From: Lagopus muta
Taxonomy: Eukaryota > Chordata > Aves > Galliformes > Phasianidae
Length of the DNA: 64,000 bases
Assembly: GCF_023343835.1 (NCBI RefSeq)
Contig: NC_064437.1
Location: forward strand, 26,015,001 to 26,079,000
Reading direction: 5' to 3'
Position numbers and translations under genes: made by a program. Below, one piece after another: positions 50,510 to 63,422 of this stretch (positions within the stretch are counted from its first letter, which is position 1; every line of letters starts with the position of its first letter). The notes beneath the pieces were generated by a model. That model made no database searches. It had not been told where the DNA came from and saw only the letters and a program-made list of their open reading frames with translations.

Positions 50510-51310
50510 CAGCTGTGCGCTCTTCCAGTCACAGCACGCCCGGCCGCCAGCACAGCGCACGGGGCTACGGCGGATCCAGGTTATCCCTCGTGAGCAGATA
50601 AAAGAGAAACGGGAAGGAAAGGCTAAAGTGGGAGGGGTGGGGGCGTTCGAAACCGAGCAGGAATCACGTCTGGAAAGCACCGAACCCTTCGAGCACCGCC
50701 CTGCAGGGAAGCCGCCTCCTCCGCAGTCCGTCCCGTCTAAGGGCAGCCCTCTCCAGTTCCTGTCCGCTGTGCCCAAACCCCGCGCTGTGAGCCCGGCTCC
50801 CCTCGGGCCGTCCGCCCCGTCCCCTCAGCTCCTCCTCTAGGGCCCGGGAGCGCAGCCAGCACCGGGGCGGAGCGGGGGGAGCCCCGCCGGGGCCGGGCCG
50901 GGGGCGGAGGCTGCGGGGCGGGCGGCCCATTCCCTCTGCTCGGCGGGACGAGGTAGGTGCGGGCCGGCGGCACGCGGAGCCCCCTGCGGGGTGCCCAGGT
51001 GCGGGATGGGGGTGCGAGGTGTTGGGGTGACCGCGGCTGCCACCTCGGAAGGGACGCAGGAGATGCTGTCGACTCCCTCGGTTGGCAGCTGGGCTCCGGG
51101 GCTGAGCCAGGTAGAGCCGCGCTTGCGGGGCTCTTATGACATTGGTGTGGGCATAGAGAGGGTCTTGTGGCCGCTGTAGCACAGTGCCGGGTGAGGTCCG
51201 TGCTGTGCTTCGTGCAGCTCAGCCCGTGCTTTCGCTTTAACCCCGTTAGCAGCAGCCGCGTAGGGAGCGCTCATGCCGGGCCGTAATTGTGCGCCTTGGG
51301 GGCACGGGGT
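50510..51310. promoter_or_regulatory. KIAA0040: CpG island, probable KIAA0040 promoter
   Basis: An approximately 800-bp block very rich in G+C and CpG, unlike the surrounding DNA, with several GGGCGG boxes at about 50860-50930 and no TATA box at a clear position. A good donor, GACGAG-GTAGGT, sits at 50952/50953. This suggests a plus-strand non-coding first exon ending there and splicing towards the coding exon at 54.4 kb. The assignment to KIAA0040 rests on position and orientation. The promoter could also serve an unseen antisense transcript. Confidence 0.6.
50820..50952 (+). other. KIAA0040: Candidate 5' non-coding exon 1 of KIAA0040
   Basis: The 3' edge is set by the strong donor GAG-GTAGGTGCGGG after 50952, inside the CpG island. 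The 5' edge is only a guess. No ATG-initiated frame here joins the KIAA0040 frame, so it would be untranslated. Confidence 0.35.
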
Positions 51311-54300
51311 GAAGCTCTGGTCCGTGCGGCGGCTCTCGGCACACGTTTGCTTTGCAGCGTTTGAAGCGGATGACGGCAGGGCTGCTGCTGCTGCTCACCA
51401 CTTCCAGGTCTGTGATGGCTTCACCCCGCTGCCTTCCAATCTGCAGGTGCAAACAGGGAAAACCGGTGGTGTTCCGCATGCGTACCCGGCTGCGTCACGG
51501 AGCTCGCGGGCTCCAGGGGACCTGGGACACATTGCACCTTGGCTTGGTGCACAGTGACTCCCAGCCCTTGACCTCAACAGAGGCCCTGCAGTTCCTTACA
51601 TGGCTGTGGTTGCTGTGCCACGGATGTGGGCAAGCCAGGCTGCCTGTGCTAGGTTCCCTGTGCCCAGCCTGTGCCCCTCAGCTTGCTTCCCCTTCCCTGT
51701 AACGCAGGAGATGCTCCGTCCTTAAAACCAGTTTGCTTCCAGCTGAGGTGGATTAAAGGATGCGGAGCTAGGCACCCACCTCCAAAAACCCCAACAGGAG
51801 AGGCACACACGTCAGCTCCAAACCCTACTGCAGGACCTCCTGAGCCAGTTCTCCTGTCAGCCTCCTCCTGATGCGCTGCCAACACTTCCCCAGCACAAAG
51901 AACGCATTTAGCAGGCGCTGAGCAGCCCTCCCAGACACTGCCCTGTCTCCAAGTGCCTCCTGGCCCAGTTGATGGTTCTTGGCCCAGAAACACGACGACC
52001 TCCCACCGGCAGCTCCGTGTACGCTCACACCCATCCTGGATCACAGCTTGGATTGTGGCTCTGCCCCCTCCATCCTTCTCCATAGGGAGATGCTGCTGCT
52101 GCAGCATTAAACGGGGCAGCAGCGCTAAACTTTCCTAAAAAGCAGTGAGAAGGAAGGGCTGCGTGCAGGAAGGCAGGCGCTGAGCTAGCAATGGGTGGCC
52201 TCGGCTAACCCCAGCACTCTCAGGCTCAACAAGGCACCCGTTTTCCTGCTCTCCCCTCTCCTATTTATTTATTTAGTAACAGAAGAACCCCTTCATGTAG
52301 CGCACAGGCATCTCTTCATCCACAACACAAAAGGCGATGCACGCACCAAGAAGAAAAGGCATTTGAAAAGCAGCAGTGCTACAAGGCAGCCTGGCTGTCA
52401 TGCTGGGTGCCGTGCCTCTGCTTGCCCTGCAAGGATGCATCAACCCTTGGTTCTGCTATCCCACCCTGCAGGGTAGGGGTCCCAGCTGCCAGCCTCACCC
52501 TGCAGACTAAACAGCCAGTGAGGGCTTTTTCCCCACATTCAGATCCATTTTCAAATGGAAACATTTCAAAGGACTCTCTCCTTTTTTTTTTTTTTTTTCC
52601 CCCACTGCAAACAATTAATTATGAGCTTAAAAGGAAGTCCCAGCCCTCCTTCCCTCCCCTGAAGTTTACAGGCAGTAAACATGAAGCGGCTTAGGGCAGG
52701 AGTAAAATTGAACATCCTGTTTTGTCTGAAATTGAGGCGGTTGGCTTTTTTTGCTTTTTTCTTTTCTTTCTTTTCTTTTCTTTTCTTTAGAAGCTTTTTG
52801 GAATGAAGTGCATCATAGGATCTCAGTGTTCCTGCCTGGATAGCAAGCTGTCAGGATATTCATGGATAAATGGCAAACCTGCTTCAGGCAGACGATTCAA
52901 GCCAAGGGAAAGCTGCTCTGTTTATTTGTACGGCCATTTAACCTTACGACATCTGCACTAAAAATGGTCTCAGAGAGGAGGAAATCTGGGACAAGCACAG
53001 CTCAAAGAAGTGCTCCCTGCACTCCTCCATGCCCTTTACTTGCAAAGCAGTGGGCAGCAGGAAGCACCACAAGCACCCAGGGACTTTTTCTTACCCCTCC
53101 TGGGAACAAGGCTTTTTTAATTCCTTTTTTACCATGCATGAAGTAGGCAATGGAGCAGCGACAGGATTTTTGCCTCTGAGCTGCCATTTGGAACCTGCCC
53201 ACCACGGTGCTGCTTCCTCTTGGCAGGTCGCAGGTGCTGTGCTGCAGGCTGTCGGGCTTTTATGGTTTTTCTTTTGGATCAGATAGCTTTGGTGGTTGTT
53301 AGGAGATAGGCTGGGTGTGCGTGCACCCAAAGTGTTGCAGGAAACCAAATGCTTAGTACAGGGGTATCTGGAGATAGCAGGTACCACTGCAGCGATACAT
53401 GAGCAGGGAAGGGCAGCACTGGAGAGATGGAGGTTTCAGCTTGGGGCCCTTCTCACTGCTCCCTAGAGGAGGAGAACCAGCAATTCAGTGGATACAGCAA
53501 ACGGAGTTCAGGTGCCAGAGAAATGCTCTGATTAGCATTTCTCCCCTCCACCTTAGGTCTGTTAGTGAAGGCAAGCAGCTCCTCTGTGACACCTTTGTGT
53601 GTATGTCTGGCTGTATGTCTGAGCTGCTGCCTTGTGAAAGTCTTAGTTTTCCTTTTGCTGTGTCTCAGCTTCCCCTGTGGTGCACAATAGGGGCTTCAAT
53701 ACTCCCTTGAGAGACTCTGGGGCTGGACTCCCAAAGGCAAAAGCAAAGCAACGAGACACCGATGTAAAATGCCAAATCAGGGTGAAACTTGCTCTCAGAG
53801 CCTGATGTTGCTCCTGCTGACTTTCCATCTATACAATCCTTAACTCAATGACCTCCAAATTCTTGGCTTAAAACCCCCAGGAGCTCTGCCTGGCCCTCGA
53901 GCAGTAACAGAGGGTGGTTGGGAGTAGAGGCAGAATCTCCCTTACCCTGGCCGCCTCTACTGCAGGAGGGCTTCCCCAAAAACCTGGGGCTCAGCAGCAC
54001 CTCTCCCTCCTTGAGGGGGAGGAAAACCTCACGTCATGCCACAAAAATGCTCCTCAGCCCTGCCCAAGCCTTGGAGCAATTCCCAGGTGAGTCATGGAGG
54101 CTTCTCAGCCCAGGCACTGCAGACAGCCCCTGGGGGGCATGAGGCTGCTTTCCGGGGACCAGAGTCCCACGCTGAGCTGTGGGTGATCTGCTTGGGTTCT
54201 GCAGGCTCTCACCCACCTGAATGCTCCTCCGTAGAGCGATTCCTGGCTGGACTCTGTGGGCACAGACCTCTCGCCCTGCAGAGGCTTTGGCAGTGCTGGC

Positions 54301-54368
54301 AGCTCTGGGAAAAGAAAAACACGCCGAGGGCGCAGGCACCTGATCTGAGTGATTTCTTGTCTCTGCAG
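50953..54368 (+). other. KIAA0040: Presumed KIAA0040 intron
   Basis: 3.4 kb from the CpG-island donor to the acceptor before the coding exon. It contains T-rich tracts (52582-52598, 52745-52789) and no recognised gene. Further non-coding exons may be hidden here. Confidence 0.45.
52745..52789. repeat. T-rich tract with (TTTTC)n in KIAA0040 intron
   Basis: T runs, then several TTTTC units ending CTTTAG. It resembles an acceptor pyrimidine tract, but no exon is evident after it. Confidence 0.8.
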
Positions 54369-54429
54369 GCACCATCCAGAGCAGCTCGTGCAGCCTGTTA
54401 GCTCCTCACAGGAGTCAAACGTATCCTGA

Positions 54430-54795
<366 letters not shown>

Positions 54796-56192
54796 CAACC
54801 AACTCTGATGTCTCCGGTCCTTCCAGCTGTGCTACAAGGAGATGCCCAAACTGCTGCCACTTTATGGTGACTTTGAAAAGAGGCTCAGCCCATCAGTGGG
54901 GTATCAAAGGGCCGGCACAGAGCAAGGCCTGTAGACACGGGTTTGTGCCCCCCACCAAGGTGAAACCCTCTGCAAAGGACAGACGGCCTGCTGAGCCACC
55001 ATGGGGCCATGCTCACTCTCACCTCGGAGATGCAAGGCAAGCCGAGTGCAGCATTACAGTACAGTGCAGACATCCTGGCCCTCCACCCCCAAATCAAAAG
55101 CAATACGAGTTTCGCAGGATGCACTCAGCCCAACCTCAGAAACCTCAAGTCCCAACCTAAGGCAGCAAAGCAGAAGGCCATGCTGCCACTCAGCCCAAAG
55201 GCAGGAAGGAGCCAGGAAGTTGCAAGACCAGCCCTTTTTCACCAGCACCTAAAAAGTCTTCCTTAAAAGACTTTTTTGTACAGACTTGCTTTTAAAAAGC
55301 CCATCATACTGCAGCAAAGTCTGCATCACCTCTATGCTACTGCAGGAGCGGAGACGTAAGCTGATGCTGTGTAACAGCTTAGCTATGGCTATTAGAGTTA
55401 TTTATTGAATGACTACTGAAGAGCAGAACCAAAGGCCCCTCTGTTACAGGGCTTGGTGCACTGAATTGCTATTGGAGCAGCAGACACTTTCCCAGCACAG
55501 TCCTCCCCATGCCACACATCAGGGGCACGCACAGACCCACAAGCACACACCACTGCCAGCTGCTGCATGGCCATCAGCACAGCTGGGACTGGACCTTGCA
55601 CTCATCTCCCTCTCCATCTCCTTCCTCTCCCTGGCAAAGCCACCAGCTCCTGGCAGTTCCTTGTGCCACCCATCCCAGTTTGTGCAACTCCAGCAGGGTG
55701 GTGGTGCTAACATCACGTCACAGGGCTTGGCTCTGTCTGGCTGCACTGGTGACAGCCTCAAAGCTCCTCACCACACAAGGGCTTTAAATTGCCCCCATAT
55801 GTGCCTTATATTCCAGTTTACTTTATGACCATTGAAATAAGTGACTCCCTCCTCCTCCAAAACAGGAAGCAATGTATAATGGTAGAAAACTTTCAGGCTT
55901 TGCCACACGTACATCCGTCCCCCACCCAGGTACTTTTCCCCAGTTTTGGCCAAACCATGCACTGAACCACTGCATCTCAAGACAAAAGCAAGAGAGATGT
56001 GTCTATCAGCAGGGTGACAGCCATCTGAGCACCAAGGCAAGAGCAGCATGGTACGGAAACGCGGCTGCACCCCCCCCCCTGCACTGCCTCCCCACAACTG
56101 CATTTCAGTATCAGCCTTTTCCTAAAGAGTCCATACAACAGGAGAAAAACAAAACAAAACATTTTTCTAGCTTTTTTTTTTTTTTGTACAAA

Positions 56193-56198
56193 AATAAA
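56193..56198 (+). terminator. KIAA0040: Probable KIAA0040 poly(A) signal
   Basis: AATAAA in ACAAAAATAAATGAC, 1.4 kb after the stop, followed by TGCTGTGCC and GTTGTGTTT as a GT-rich downstream element. Confidence 0.55.
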
Positions 56199-56220
56199 TG
56201 ACTAAAACTGCAAACAAATG

Positions 56221-58497
56221 CTGTGCCTCTAGCAGTTGTGTTTATTTTCATGGGGAAATTTTTCTTGTATCTGTTCCCTGGCCCTAGATAAGACGCTGGG
56301 AGGGCTTAGTGGTCAGATGTGCTGTGCCTCTCTGCCTGCAGACAGCTGTGCAGCTTGAAGTTTTCTTAAAGAAACAGCTTAGCTTAATCAAATTTATTAG
56401 CCTCGCCTTGTTAATGAACACAGTCAAGCTCCTCTCCCCAAGGGCAAAAAGTACTGGGAAAAAGAAAAGCAGCATTTCAGGCTGCAGGGAAGGGGTTTTT
56501 TTGTTGGTTTTTTTTTTTTTTCCTCTGTGTGAAGGCTCTGCAGCACAGGGTGAAACCCAGCTGATTTCTATCAGACAAGTATTTCGTGGTGTCTGCAGCT
56601 CCTTGTAGCTGTCTGCACTGGGCATGCAAAAGGAGCCGAGTTTTTCCAAATGGCACGGTGGGCATCTGTACCACTAAGTAATTAATCCCTCCATGGAAAC
56701 GAATGAAAATAAAAACTGTCTCTCACCTGGATGCTGCACTGAGGTCCTGCACAAAAGCCACAGAGCTCTGGGAAGGACTGGCAGGAGGAGGGGGGGGTGG
56801 GAGGAAGCTGATATTAATTTTTGATTGTTCCCTGGAACAGCCCCAGGGATTGAAAGGGTGCCAGAATTGCCCCATATAGTCCCTGAAGTCCCATTAGGAG
56901 GGGAGAATTGGATTCTCAGTAACCATTCTTCTATTTCTTCAGTCAACGAAGCCTGAAGCAGCAACCAAAAGTAGGGTGGCTACTTTCCAACCAAGTGCCC
57001 AGTGTGGTAAGACACTCCCATCTTCTCCTCCTGTGGCCCAGTGAATGCTGAATTACAGAGTCCAATGCCTTTAGGAAGCAGCCACCTCTCCCCAACAGCA
57101 GCATTTTGCAGAGTCCAGCCCTCTGGATGGAGCAGTGGCCATGCTGAGAGCCTGATAGAGCTGGGTTTGCATGACCCATCAGCTGCATAGTCCTGGTCAA
57201 TTCAGTGATGCCAAGACAGCACATCTTTCCAGGATTCAAATTCTACCCCAGGCATGTTGCAAACCCCTCTGTCTATTAAATTTAAGTGGTCTTCCAGCAA
57301 GGCAGAGGCTTTGAGAAGTTGCTCTGGTCCTAAGGCGTTAGGGGTTGGGTACAGCAACAAAACAAGGGCACTAGGAGGATGTGAATTTTTTTTTTTTTTA
57401 AATTGGACTACTCCAGGAAGCCCAAATCTTTGAACCAGACCAGCCGGCTCCTGCAGTCAAAGAAACTGCTTTATCAGAGCAGTCCCAACCTTTAAATCTG
57501 TGATACAGTCTGATTAGCCCTCAAAACATCTTTCCATGGAGGCCAGCTGGATACAGGACTGGTTCTCCTAAAGCAGCACGAAGAGAGGATGCCATCCTGT
57601 GGCTGTCTGGAAATACTGGCTTCCCACGTATGCTGTGGTCCCTGACTACCCTAGGAAGGAGACAGGCCTGCACTTCAGAGAAACAAGTGCCAATCCAGAA
57701 ACTGCTAGTAAGGTACCTTTCTTTTCATTCTAAAATACAAAGCTCAGCCTTCTTAAGAGAATATTCTCTGCTCCCAGGTAAGATTCAGGTTTGGAATGCA
57801 ATTTAGCTTTGTCTTTGCAGTGTGCACACGAAAGTGCTTCTGGGAGAGATCACATCTGTTACCTTTTAGAGCATAGGCTTGCTTTTAGAGGCTCAGTGTA
57901 AAACATTTAATCCTCAAGTCCCCCTTAGTTACCTGCTCTCTGGCTGACCAACAAAGTGAAACCTGCCCTCATCTGAGCAGTGCAGAGGAACCACTTCAGC
58001 ACAATACTCTCCCCTTCCTTTTCCTATTTCCTTCCCTCATGCTCTTAAGACAGAGTTGCAACTTCAAGTGCAACTTTCCTCTCCTCCTTCGCTCATGCCA
58101 AGGGGAATGGATAGCCTAATGCAGCTCTGCTGAGTCTCTGCCTGCCCACTCATGCAAGTAGCATGGAAATGGAAGTAAAACAAAGAATTTAGACCTCACG
58201 TGTGAGAGACAACTCCCTGGCTAGCTCACCTCAGCAAAGTCCTAGCAGCCAAAGATCAGTTACCTTCTTTGCAGTATCAAGTAATGAAGAGATCACACAG
58301 ACCCCCATCCCCATTTTGGAAATGCTAGAGAACTAATTTTCACAGCACTAGTTTTTCCACATTGCTTTGCAATGCTACAGGCCTGGGTATTGCTCCATCT
58401 CTGTAAATAAAGCTTAGTTCAAATTGAGAAAGAATAATAATTCTGACACTCAAAGCAAGGAAGACAGAAATATTTTAAGACCTCCTTTATCTGCAAT
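56221..58497. other. Intergenic gap between convergent KIAA0040 and TNN
   Basis: 2.3 kb between the two inferred poly(A) sites. T runs at about 56508-56521 and 57386-57399. No gene, CR1 or RNA recognised. Confidence 0.5.
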
Positions 58498-59799
58498 TTT
58501 ATTGCTTCTTCAGAGTCGGAGGACTCTTTAAAATGTATTAGTCAGCTTAGCACTGGGATAGAAAAAGCCATTAAAGCATAGGACAATCATGTTCCAATCT
58601 GCTCAGACAAGCAAGCCTTTAAGTAAGCATCATTTGGTGAGTTCCTATTTCTCCCCTGCATGAGGCTGGTGGTCCAGAATTTAAATATCTGCTCAGAGTG
58701 AGAAAGTAAGACTTCTTTTTTTTTTTTCCTCAGACCATAAAGAAAACAGCTAAATGTGAAAACAGCTACTGGAGCCTCCCTGAATCTCCAGACACCCTGA
58801 AAGAAAAGCCTAAGGGAGAGTGTGCAGGTCCATTTAGTTCTGTGATGCTAATTTTAGGGCTGGATGACAAACATTACCTTTTCAACATCGCTATCTATCT
58901 ACACTGCTAATGAAAAAGCAGAGGCTGGCAGATGGGATGGTCACATGGAGAATTTTCTTCACAGTCTGTATCGAGCAAGGATTATACAGAGGTTTGTGAT
59001 TGTGAGACACGCTTGGAGGAGAGTAGCCCTTACATTTACCTTCTCTGGGGCACCACCTGGGAGTGTGAACATTTCTTTACTGCATGTCTCCTCAGGCTTT
59101 TCTTTGGCTGGGAAATAAGAAGAAACAAGCTAAATATATATCAGGATATTACCCTGGAAAGATGTTGTATTGGAGGTTGAGGAACCCAGACTACAGGCTT
59201 TGCTTGCATTAATGAGGCCTGTTGTCAGCAGCTTGACAACATTTCCCAAATCTCAGTGCCTTGATTGGAGAAAAAGAAAGAAGTGCTGCACTCCAAATGA
59301 TGAGGGGAACGGAAAAAAAGAACCACTGACCAAGAGATGAGGGAGAAAACAGTCTCAGAAAAGCTCTCTAATGTAAATCAGAAAGATTTCATTTTTCAGT
59401 GAGGTCAAAATGAAGTTCTTTGAAGTCTGAACTGGACAAAAGTCAGAAGGACAGAAATCAGGAGTCAGCCAGCTGGGTTTTGAGAAACAATAACGTGTTA
59501 AAGCTTGTTTTACGAACAATTCATAAAAGTTGCACACATTGGATCAAGCAGGTCCTTGTAATGTTTAACCAGGAAAGCTACAAGTGGCATGCTGCCCACA
59601 AGTCCCCTCCCAGTCTCTGACAGAGCACCCACCAGGACCTCCAAAGGCTGGAAACAGGCTGGGCTGCAGATTCAGAGACTTCTGGGTCCAAGCTGGGTCA
59701 GCAGCTGCTTCCAAAGTAGTGGAGGAAGTCATCCAAACCTAATTTTGTTAAGAAATACCAAATCATAATCTTCGGGTGCTGTCACGCACAGAGGACAAT
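58498..59799 (-). other. TNN: Probable TNN 3' UTR with poly(A) signal at 58498-58503
   Basis: Minus-strand sequence after the TNN stop has no coding signal. AATAAA occurs on the minus strand at 58503-58498 (plus-strand TTTATT). It is followed by a T-rich tract (TTTCTGTCTTCCTTGCTTTG) about 30-50 nt further on, a plausible cleavage element. The length of about 1.3 kb is an inference. Confidence 0.4.
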
Positions 59800-59946
59800 T
59801 TAAAATGTGATCTTCTTCGTTTTTCCTGGTAGAGATCTCTTCTTCCTTGCCAAGACTGACTCATTACTAGAAGACTGAGGACGAATCTTCATCTCAGTAA
59901 AAGGGATGGAGAACTCATGGCCCTTCCATGGCTCCCAATTCACTCC
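59800..59946 (-). CDS. TNN: TNN last coding exon and stop
   Basis: 147 coding nt after acceptor TTTTTGCAG, coding [20 protein letters not shown] and a basic tail ([16 protein letters not shown]) to TAA. The tail is longer than that of TNR. Confidence 0.93.
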   Translation of the reverse strand, partial: GVNWEPWKGHEFSIPFTEMKIRPQSSSNESVLARKKRSLPGKTKKITF

Positions 59947-62900
59947 CTGCAAAAAGACCATATAATTTCTTTTAGTAAAATACTTAGACCAGGTGTTTGG
60001 AGTCTGCCACTGCCCCTTCTAATGCCATTTCATCTTTCCACAAACAGAGACGTTGTTTTCCACCAGATTTTTTTTTTAAACCATAACCACAGTCAGTATT
60101 CTAGATGCTCCTAATACAAAACTAAATCTCTATCCATACAATCTGGAGCTCAACAGGACTGTGTTATCTTCCAGCACAAATCAGGCTGTACAATGAGATG
60201 TAAACAAGGAACACACTGAAAGCATCCGACTTCTTTTCCCTGTTCCTCTCTGAAATTAAGACAGCTCCACCTTAGGTGTCTCTGTCCACCACAAGAAACA
60301 GGTTGTGAGCTTAAGCCCTTCAGATTCTAGGAGAATCCATGAGTTTCCTTATGGGTCATTATCCTTTAAAACAAAATGAGTTCAAATAGCATGGGCAACC
60401 TGTCCTGCTGCAACTCCCCCCTCCATATGTTTTTCCCAGGCTAGAGAGAAGAGCTGACAGTCAAAGCTCTGCCACTCACCTCACTGTGCTTGTTCTCCCC
60501 ATATTTCCCATTGAGGTTGGCCAAGTGGCAGTTCTTGTACCACCACGCACCATGGTGCGTCAGAGCACAGTTGCTGAGAGCCACATCATTGTCTCTGTCC
60601 CACGTTGTGAACTTCCAGCCATTGTGGTAAGTCATTGCATCTCCTAAGAGAAAGGATTACAGGCACTGGTAAGAATAAGGGTGTGCAGTGGCTCAGCCCG
60701 AGCATTTCATGCGGCCTTCATTAGGCAGAACACAGAAGGCCTGTCAGGAAAAAAGCAACGGCATGCAATAGATGTAGAAAATAATTTCTAATTGGCTGCT
60801 AATAGAGGGCACGTTCATGGACTGGATCCTCTGGGCCTGAAGATCTCAATCTCAGTGCAGTAGGGTAACAAAGGATAAGTGGAAGACTATGGACACAATA
60901 GCAGTGGTAGAAGCCAGCACCAGGACTACTACTGCTTAGCAAAGTCTCCTTCTGAACAAAAGCCACTTTCTTTGCACTTCTTAGCTGGGGAGCCCCAGAA
61001 GTTGCTCCTCCGTGAATTGATAATCTCATGAAAATGCTTCAGGTCTGCCTGTTCAGCTGTGGTGTTTCAATGGGTCACAGAGCAGCTCTCTTCTCTGTGA
61101 AAGAACAGCTTAATCGTGTCCTCAGCAGAAGACAAGTCTGGAGGGGTACATCTCCTCAGTCCTCCTGGGAAATACAGAGTTCTCTCTTCAAAAGGAGGGA
61201 CATGCAATCTAACTTCAACTAAGGAGCTCCCACGCTACAGGCAAAACAAATACTTAAATCCCAGCACTTGCTCCCCTGCATGGCGCAGACAGAACAAGTC
61301 TCAGGCACTCCTCACCAGCATTGCCTCTGTAATTCCCCACGGACAGCCTGTATCTCTCCCTGCTCGAGGCAACCTGAAAGAAGTCATAGACAGCATAGGC
61401 AGACTCGTTGGCTGTCCGCAGATCCACCCGCAGCTCATAGTGGATGGGGCTGCTGCTTGTGAGATTGTGCAGCTGGTCAAGACCTAGAAAGAAGGAAACT
61501 ACTGTTAAAAGGGAAAGGCCTGTTCACCTTTGCAGTCCTGGAATCTCACCCCGTGGCCATTTTGGTTCGATCAGCTATTTCCTGCCTGCCTCCCATATTG
61601 CTTGATGCTGTCATGACATTGTGCCAAGTTTATGCTGTCTTATCCCATTTTCTGGCAAGAGATAGCAATGTCAGAAAAAAGAAAAACAAAAAACAGTTTA
61701 AAGCAGCACAGGACAGACTGTGCAACAGTATTTTTCCAAGAACATTCAAAGACTCTTGCCCCAAAGACCTTGGCTTATTTAGGGCTGGATTCTCTGATGC
61801 AAGCAGTTATCTAACAAAAAAAACTGAGCACACTGTGTTTTGTGTAATAGCTTAGACTGTGCATTTTCATTAACACAATGTCTTTATTTCTCCTTGCATA
61901 GGAGCATGCATGCCTGCAATAAATATTTCCTCAGTTTGCCTTGTTCTGGGACTGTTATAAATACCAAAGATGCCAATGGAAAGACTTAGCTGGCCTTCAG
62001 AGATACTCATGGCTTAAATGGCACTTCTAAAAAAGACATAACAGCTGACAAGTCAGGACTGCAGACTCAGCAGGGTCTGACCATTTCAGCATTTAGACGC
62101 TTCTACAAAGCTGATCTTCAGCAGTCACACCCTTGTACTGTACCAAGCCAAAATTCCCCAGTGGGATCTCCAAAGCCTTCCACATAATTTTTCCAGCGTT
62201 TGTAGAAATCCAGTTCACCACTGCTCCGCCTCTGAAACACCTGCAAGGCAAGGATTGCTGAGTGAGAGCTCATGGCAGATATTTGAGAGTCAAGGAGGGT
62301 GGGGGTGAAAAATCCTCATCCTGATCCAAGTACAGGCAGAAAGGTGAATTGTTTGGGAACAGATACATTTAGTTAAAAGGTATGCTGCAACTGAGCAGGA
62401 TACATTACCATTTTCTGATTGCACAGAAGCACCTGGGGTGAGTACTTTGTAGTGCGAATTTTGCACTTTTCCACAAATGCCTGGGGGCAGCAAAAATCCC
62501 AGTGTGATCTCAGCACCTGGACAAGTCAGGCTTAGGGTCAAAACCCACAGAGACACCTAGGTATCTAAATTTCACCAGAATCCGTGGGCCACGGGCAGTA
62601 ACACACAATTTGTTTCAGTGGATCACTGAAAATAAATGGTAAAGAAGTGAATAAAGATATTTTTATTTGTTTGTGTAGGGAGTCAGCTATCAGAGAATCT
62701 CAGATTCGTTATCTCACCCTTATACAAATTCACCACCTCAAAGCGTCTGTGTTTCTGCCTCCAGCTGCTCTCCATCCAGGGGCATGCTCACAGTTCTAGC
62801 ATTTAAAATATGATCATCAGCTGAACTGCATTAACTGTCCATACTTGTAGCCTTTCACAGTGGTCAAGATGAGATAACAGAGCTTAGTCCATTCATTACA

Positions 62901-63422
62901 AAAGACTTTTAAGTTGCTCTACCTTGCCTTGCACTTTCATAGAAAACTCGTGTGCCCAGCTAGCAAGAAGTAACGTCAAACTGGCACTGCCTCAGTCAGG
63001 AATAATATAAGCCTTGAGTCACATTCATGACTAAGCAATCAAAGTTCAGCATCCCCTTGTTTCTGAGCCGTCCAGCCTTCCACAGTATTCCTGCTCTCGG
63101 TCTGAAAGGGTACAACAGCATCCGCTCCCTTCCTAAAACATGCTCCTCCATCACAGGAGGAGCTGAAATACAGCACAGTAGACCAAAAGGAACATCAGCT
63201 AAGCCCATTACCAGGTTCACTTGATGATGCTCATTAAAAAAAATTTAAAAAGTAGCAGAGAATCACTCACTATCCACCCGCCTCCATCAGTGGTCATGTC
63301 ACAGTACACCTGCATGGGCCTGCTGCCATTGCCATTGAGATAAATGGTGTACAGGCCGCTGGAGATGTTTCCATTCTGCTGCATCTGGGCACAGTCCGCA
63401 GGGTACGGGTAGAGGAAGCTAA
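59800..63422 (-). CDS. TNN: Tenascin-W/N, 3' part: complete fibrinogen-like domain (partial gene)
   Basis: Minus-strand exons in transcript order: 63422-63271, 62240-62144, 61483-61316, 60643-60480, 59946-59800 (stop TAA at 59802-59800). They join in frame to about 242 residues, starting with a codon split by the upstream intron. The product begins [20 protein letters not shown] and contains [26 protein letters not shown], the calcium loop [29 protein letters not shown] and a basic tail with [21 protein letters not shown] and [16 protein letters not shown] identify tenascin-W rather than -C or -R. Tenascin-W is a matrix glycoprotein of bone, smooth muscle and stem-cell niches; its EGF and FNIII exons must lie beyond position 64000. 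Exon sizes follow TNR closely. Confidence 0.93.
60480..60643 (-). CDS. TNN: TNN exon: fibrinogen-like domain, part 4 (calcium site)
   Basis: 164 nt, phase 1 to 0, coding [20 protein letters not shown] and [20 protein letters not shown], up to HSE before donor GTGAGT. Same length and phase as TNR exon 20. Confidence 0.95.
61316..61483 (-). CDS. TNN: TNN exon: fibrinogen-like domain, part 3
   Basis: 168 nt, phase 1 to 1, coding [20 protein letters not shown] then [20 protein letters not shown] and [13 protein letters not shown]. It is six bases longer than the TNR counterpart. It holds NLT and NES sequons. It was also found by direct minus-strand reading. Confidence 0.93.
62144..62240 (-). CDS. 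TNN: TNN exon: fibrinogen-like domain, part 2
   Basis: 97 nt, phase 0 to 1, coding [20 protein letters not shown] and [13 protein letters not shown]. No ATG-initiated frame covers it; I found it by reading the minus strand. Acceptor TGCCTTGCAG, donor CTTG-GTACAG. Confidence 0.93.
63271..63422 (-). CDS. TNN: TNN exon: fibrinogen-like domain, part 1
   Basis: 152 nt, phase 1 to 0, bounded by TTCTCCCAG and ATA-GTGAGT on the minus strand. It codes [20 protein letters not shown] and [13 protein letters not shown]. The open frame continues past the donor but is intronic. Confidence 0.93.

Larger units (their letters stand above)
59947..63270 (-). other. TNN: Four TNN introns between fibrinogen exons
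   Basis: 533 nt (59947-60479), 672 nt (60644-61315), 660 nt (61484-62143) and 1030 nt (62241-63270), all GT/AG on the minus strand. No repeats recognised. Confidence 0.85.

Noticed and set aside
50628-50840. Plus-strand frame inside the CpG island as a coding exon
   Set aside because: GC-rich DNA is stop-poor; Pro/Ser-rich product and no in-frame join to KIAA0040.
52745-52800. Splice acceptor after the (TTTTC)n tract opening a hidden exon
   Set aside because: CTTTAG is possible, but no downstream donor or coding frame supports an exon.
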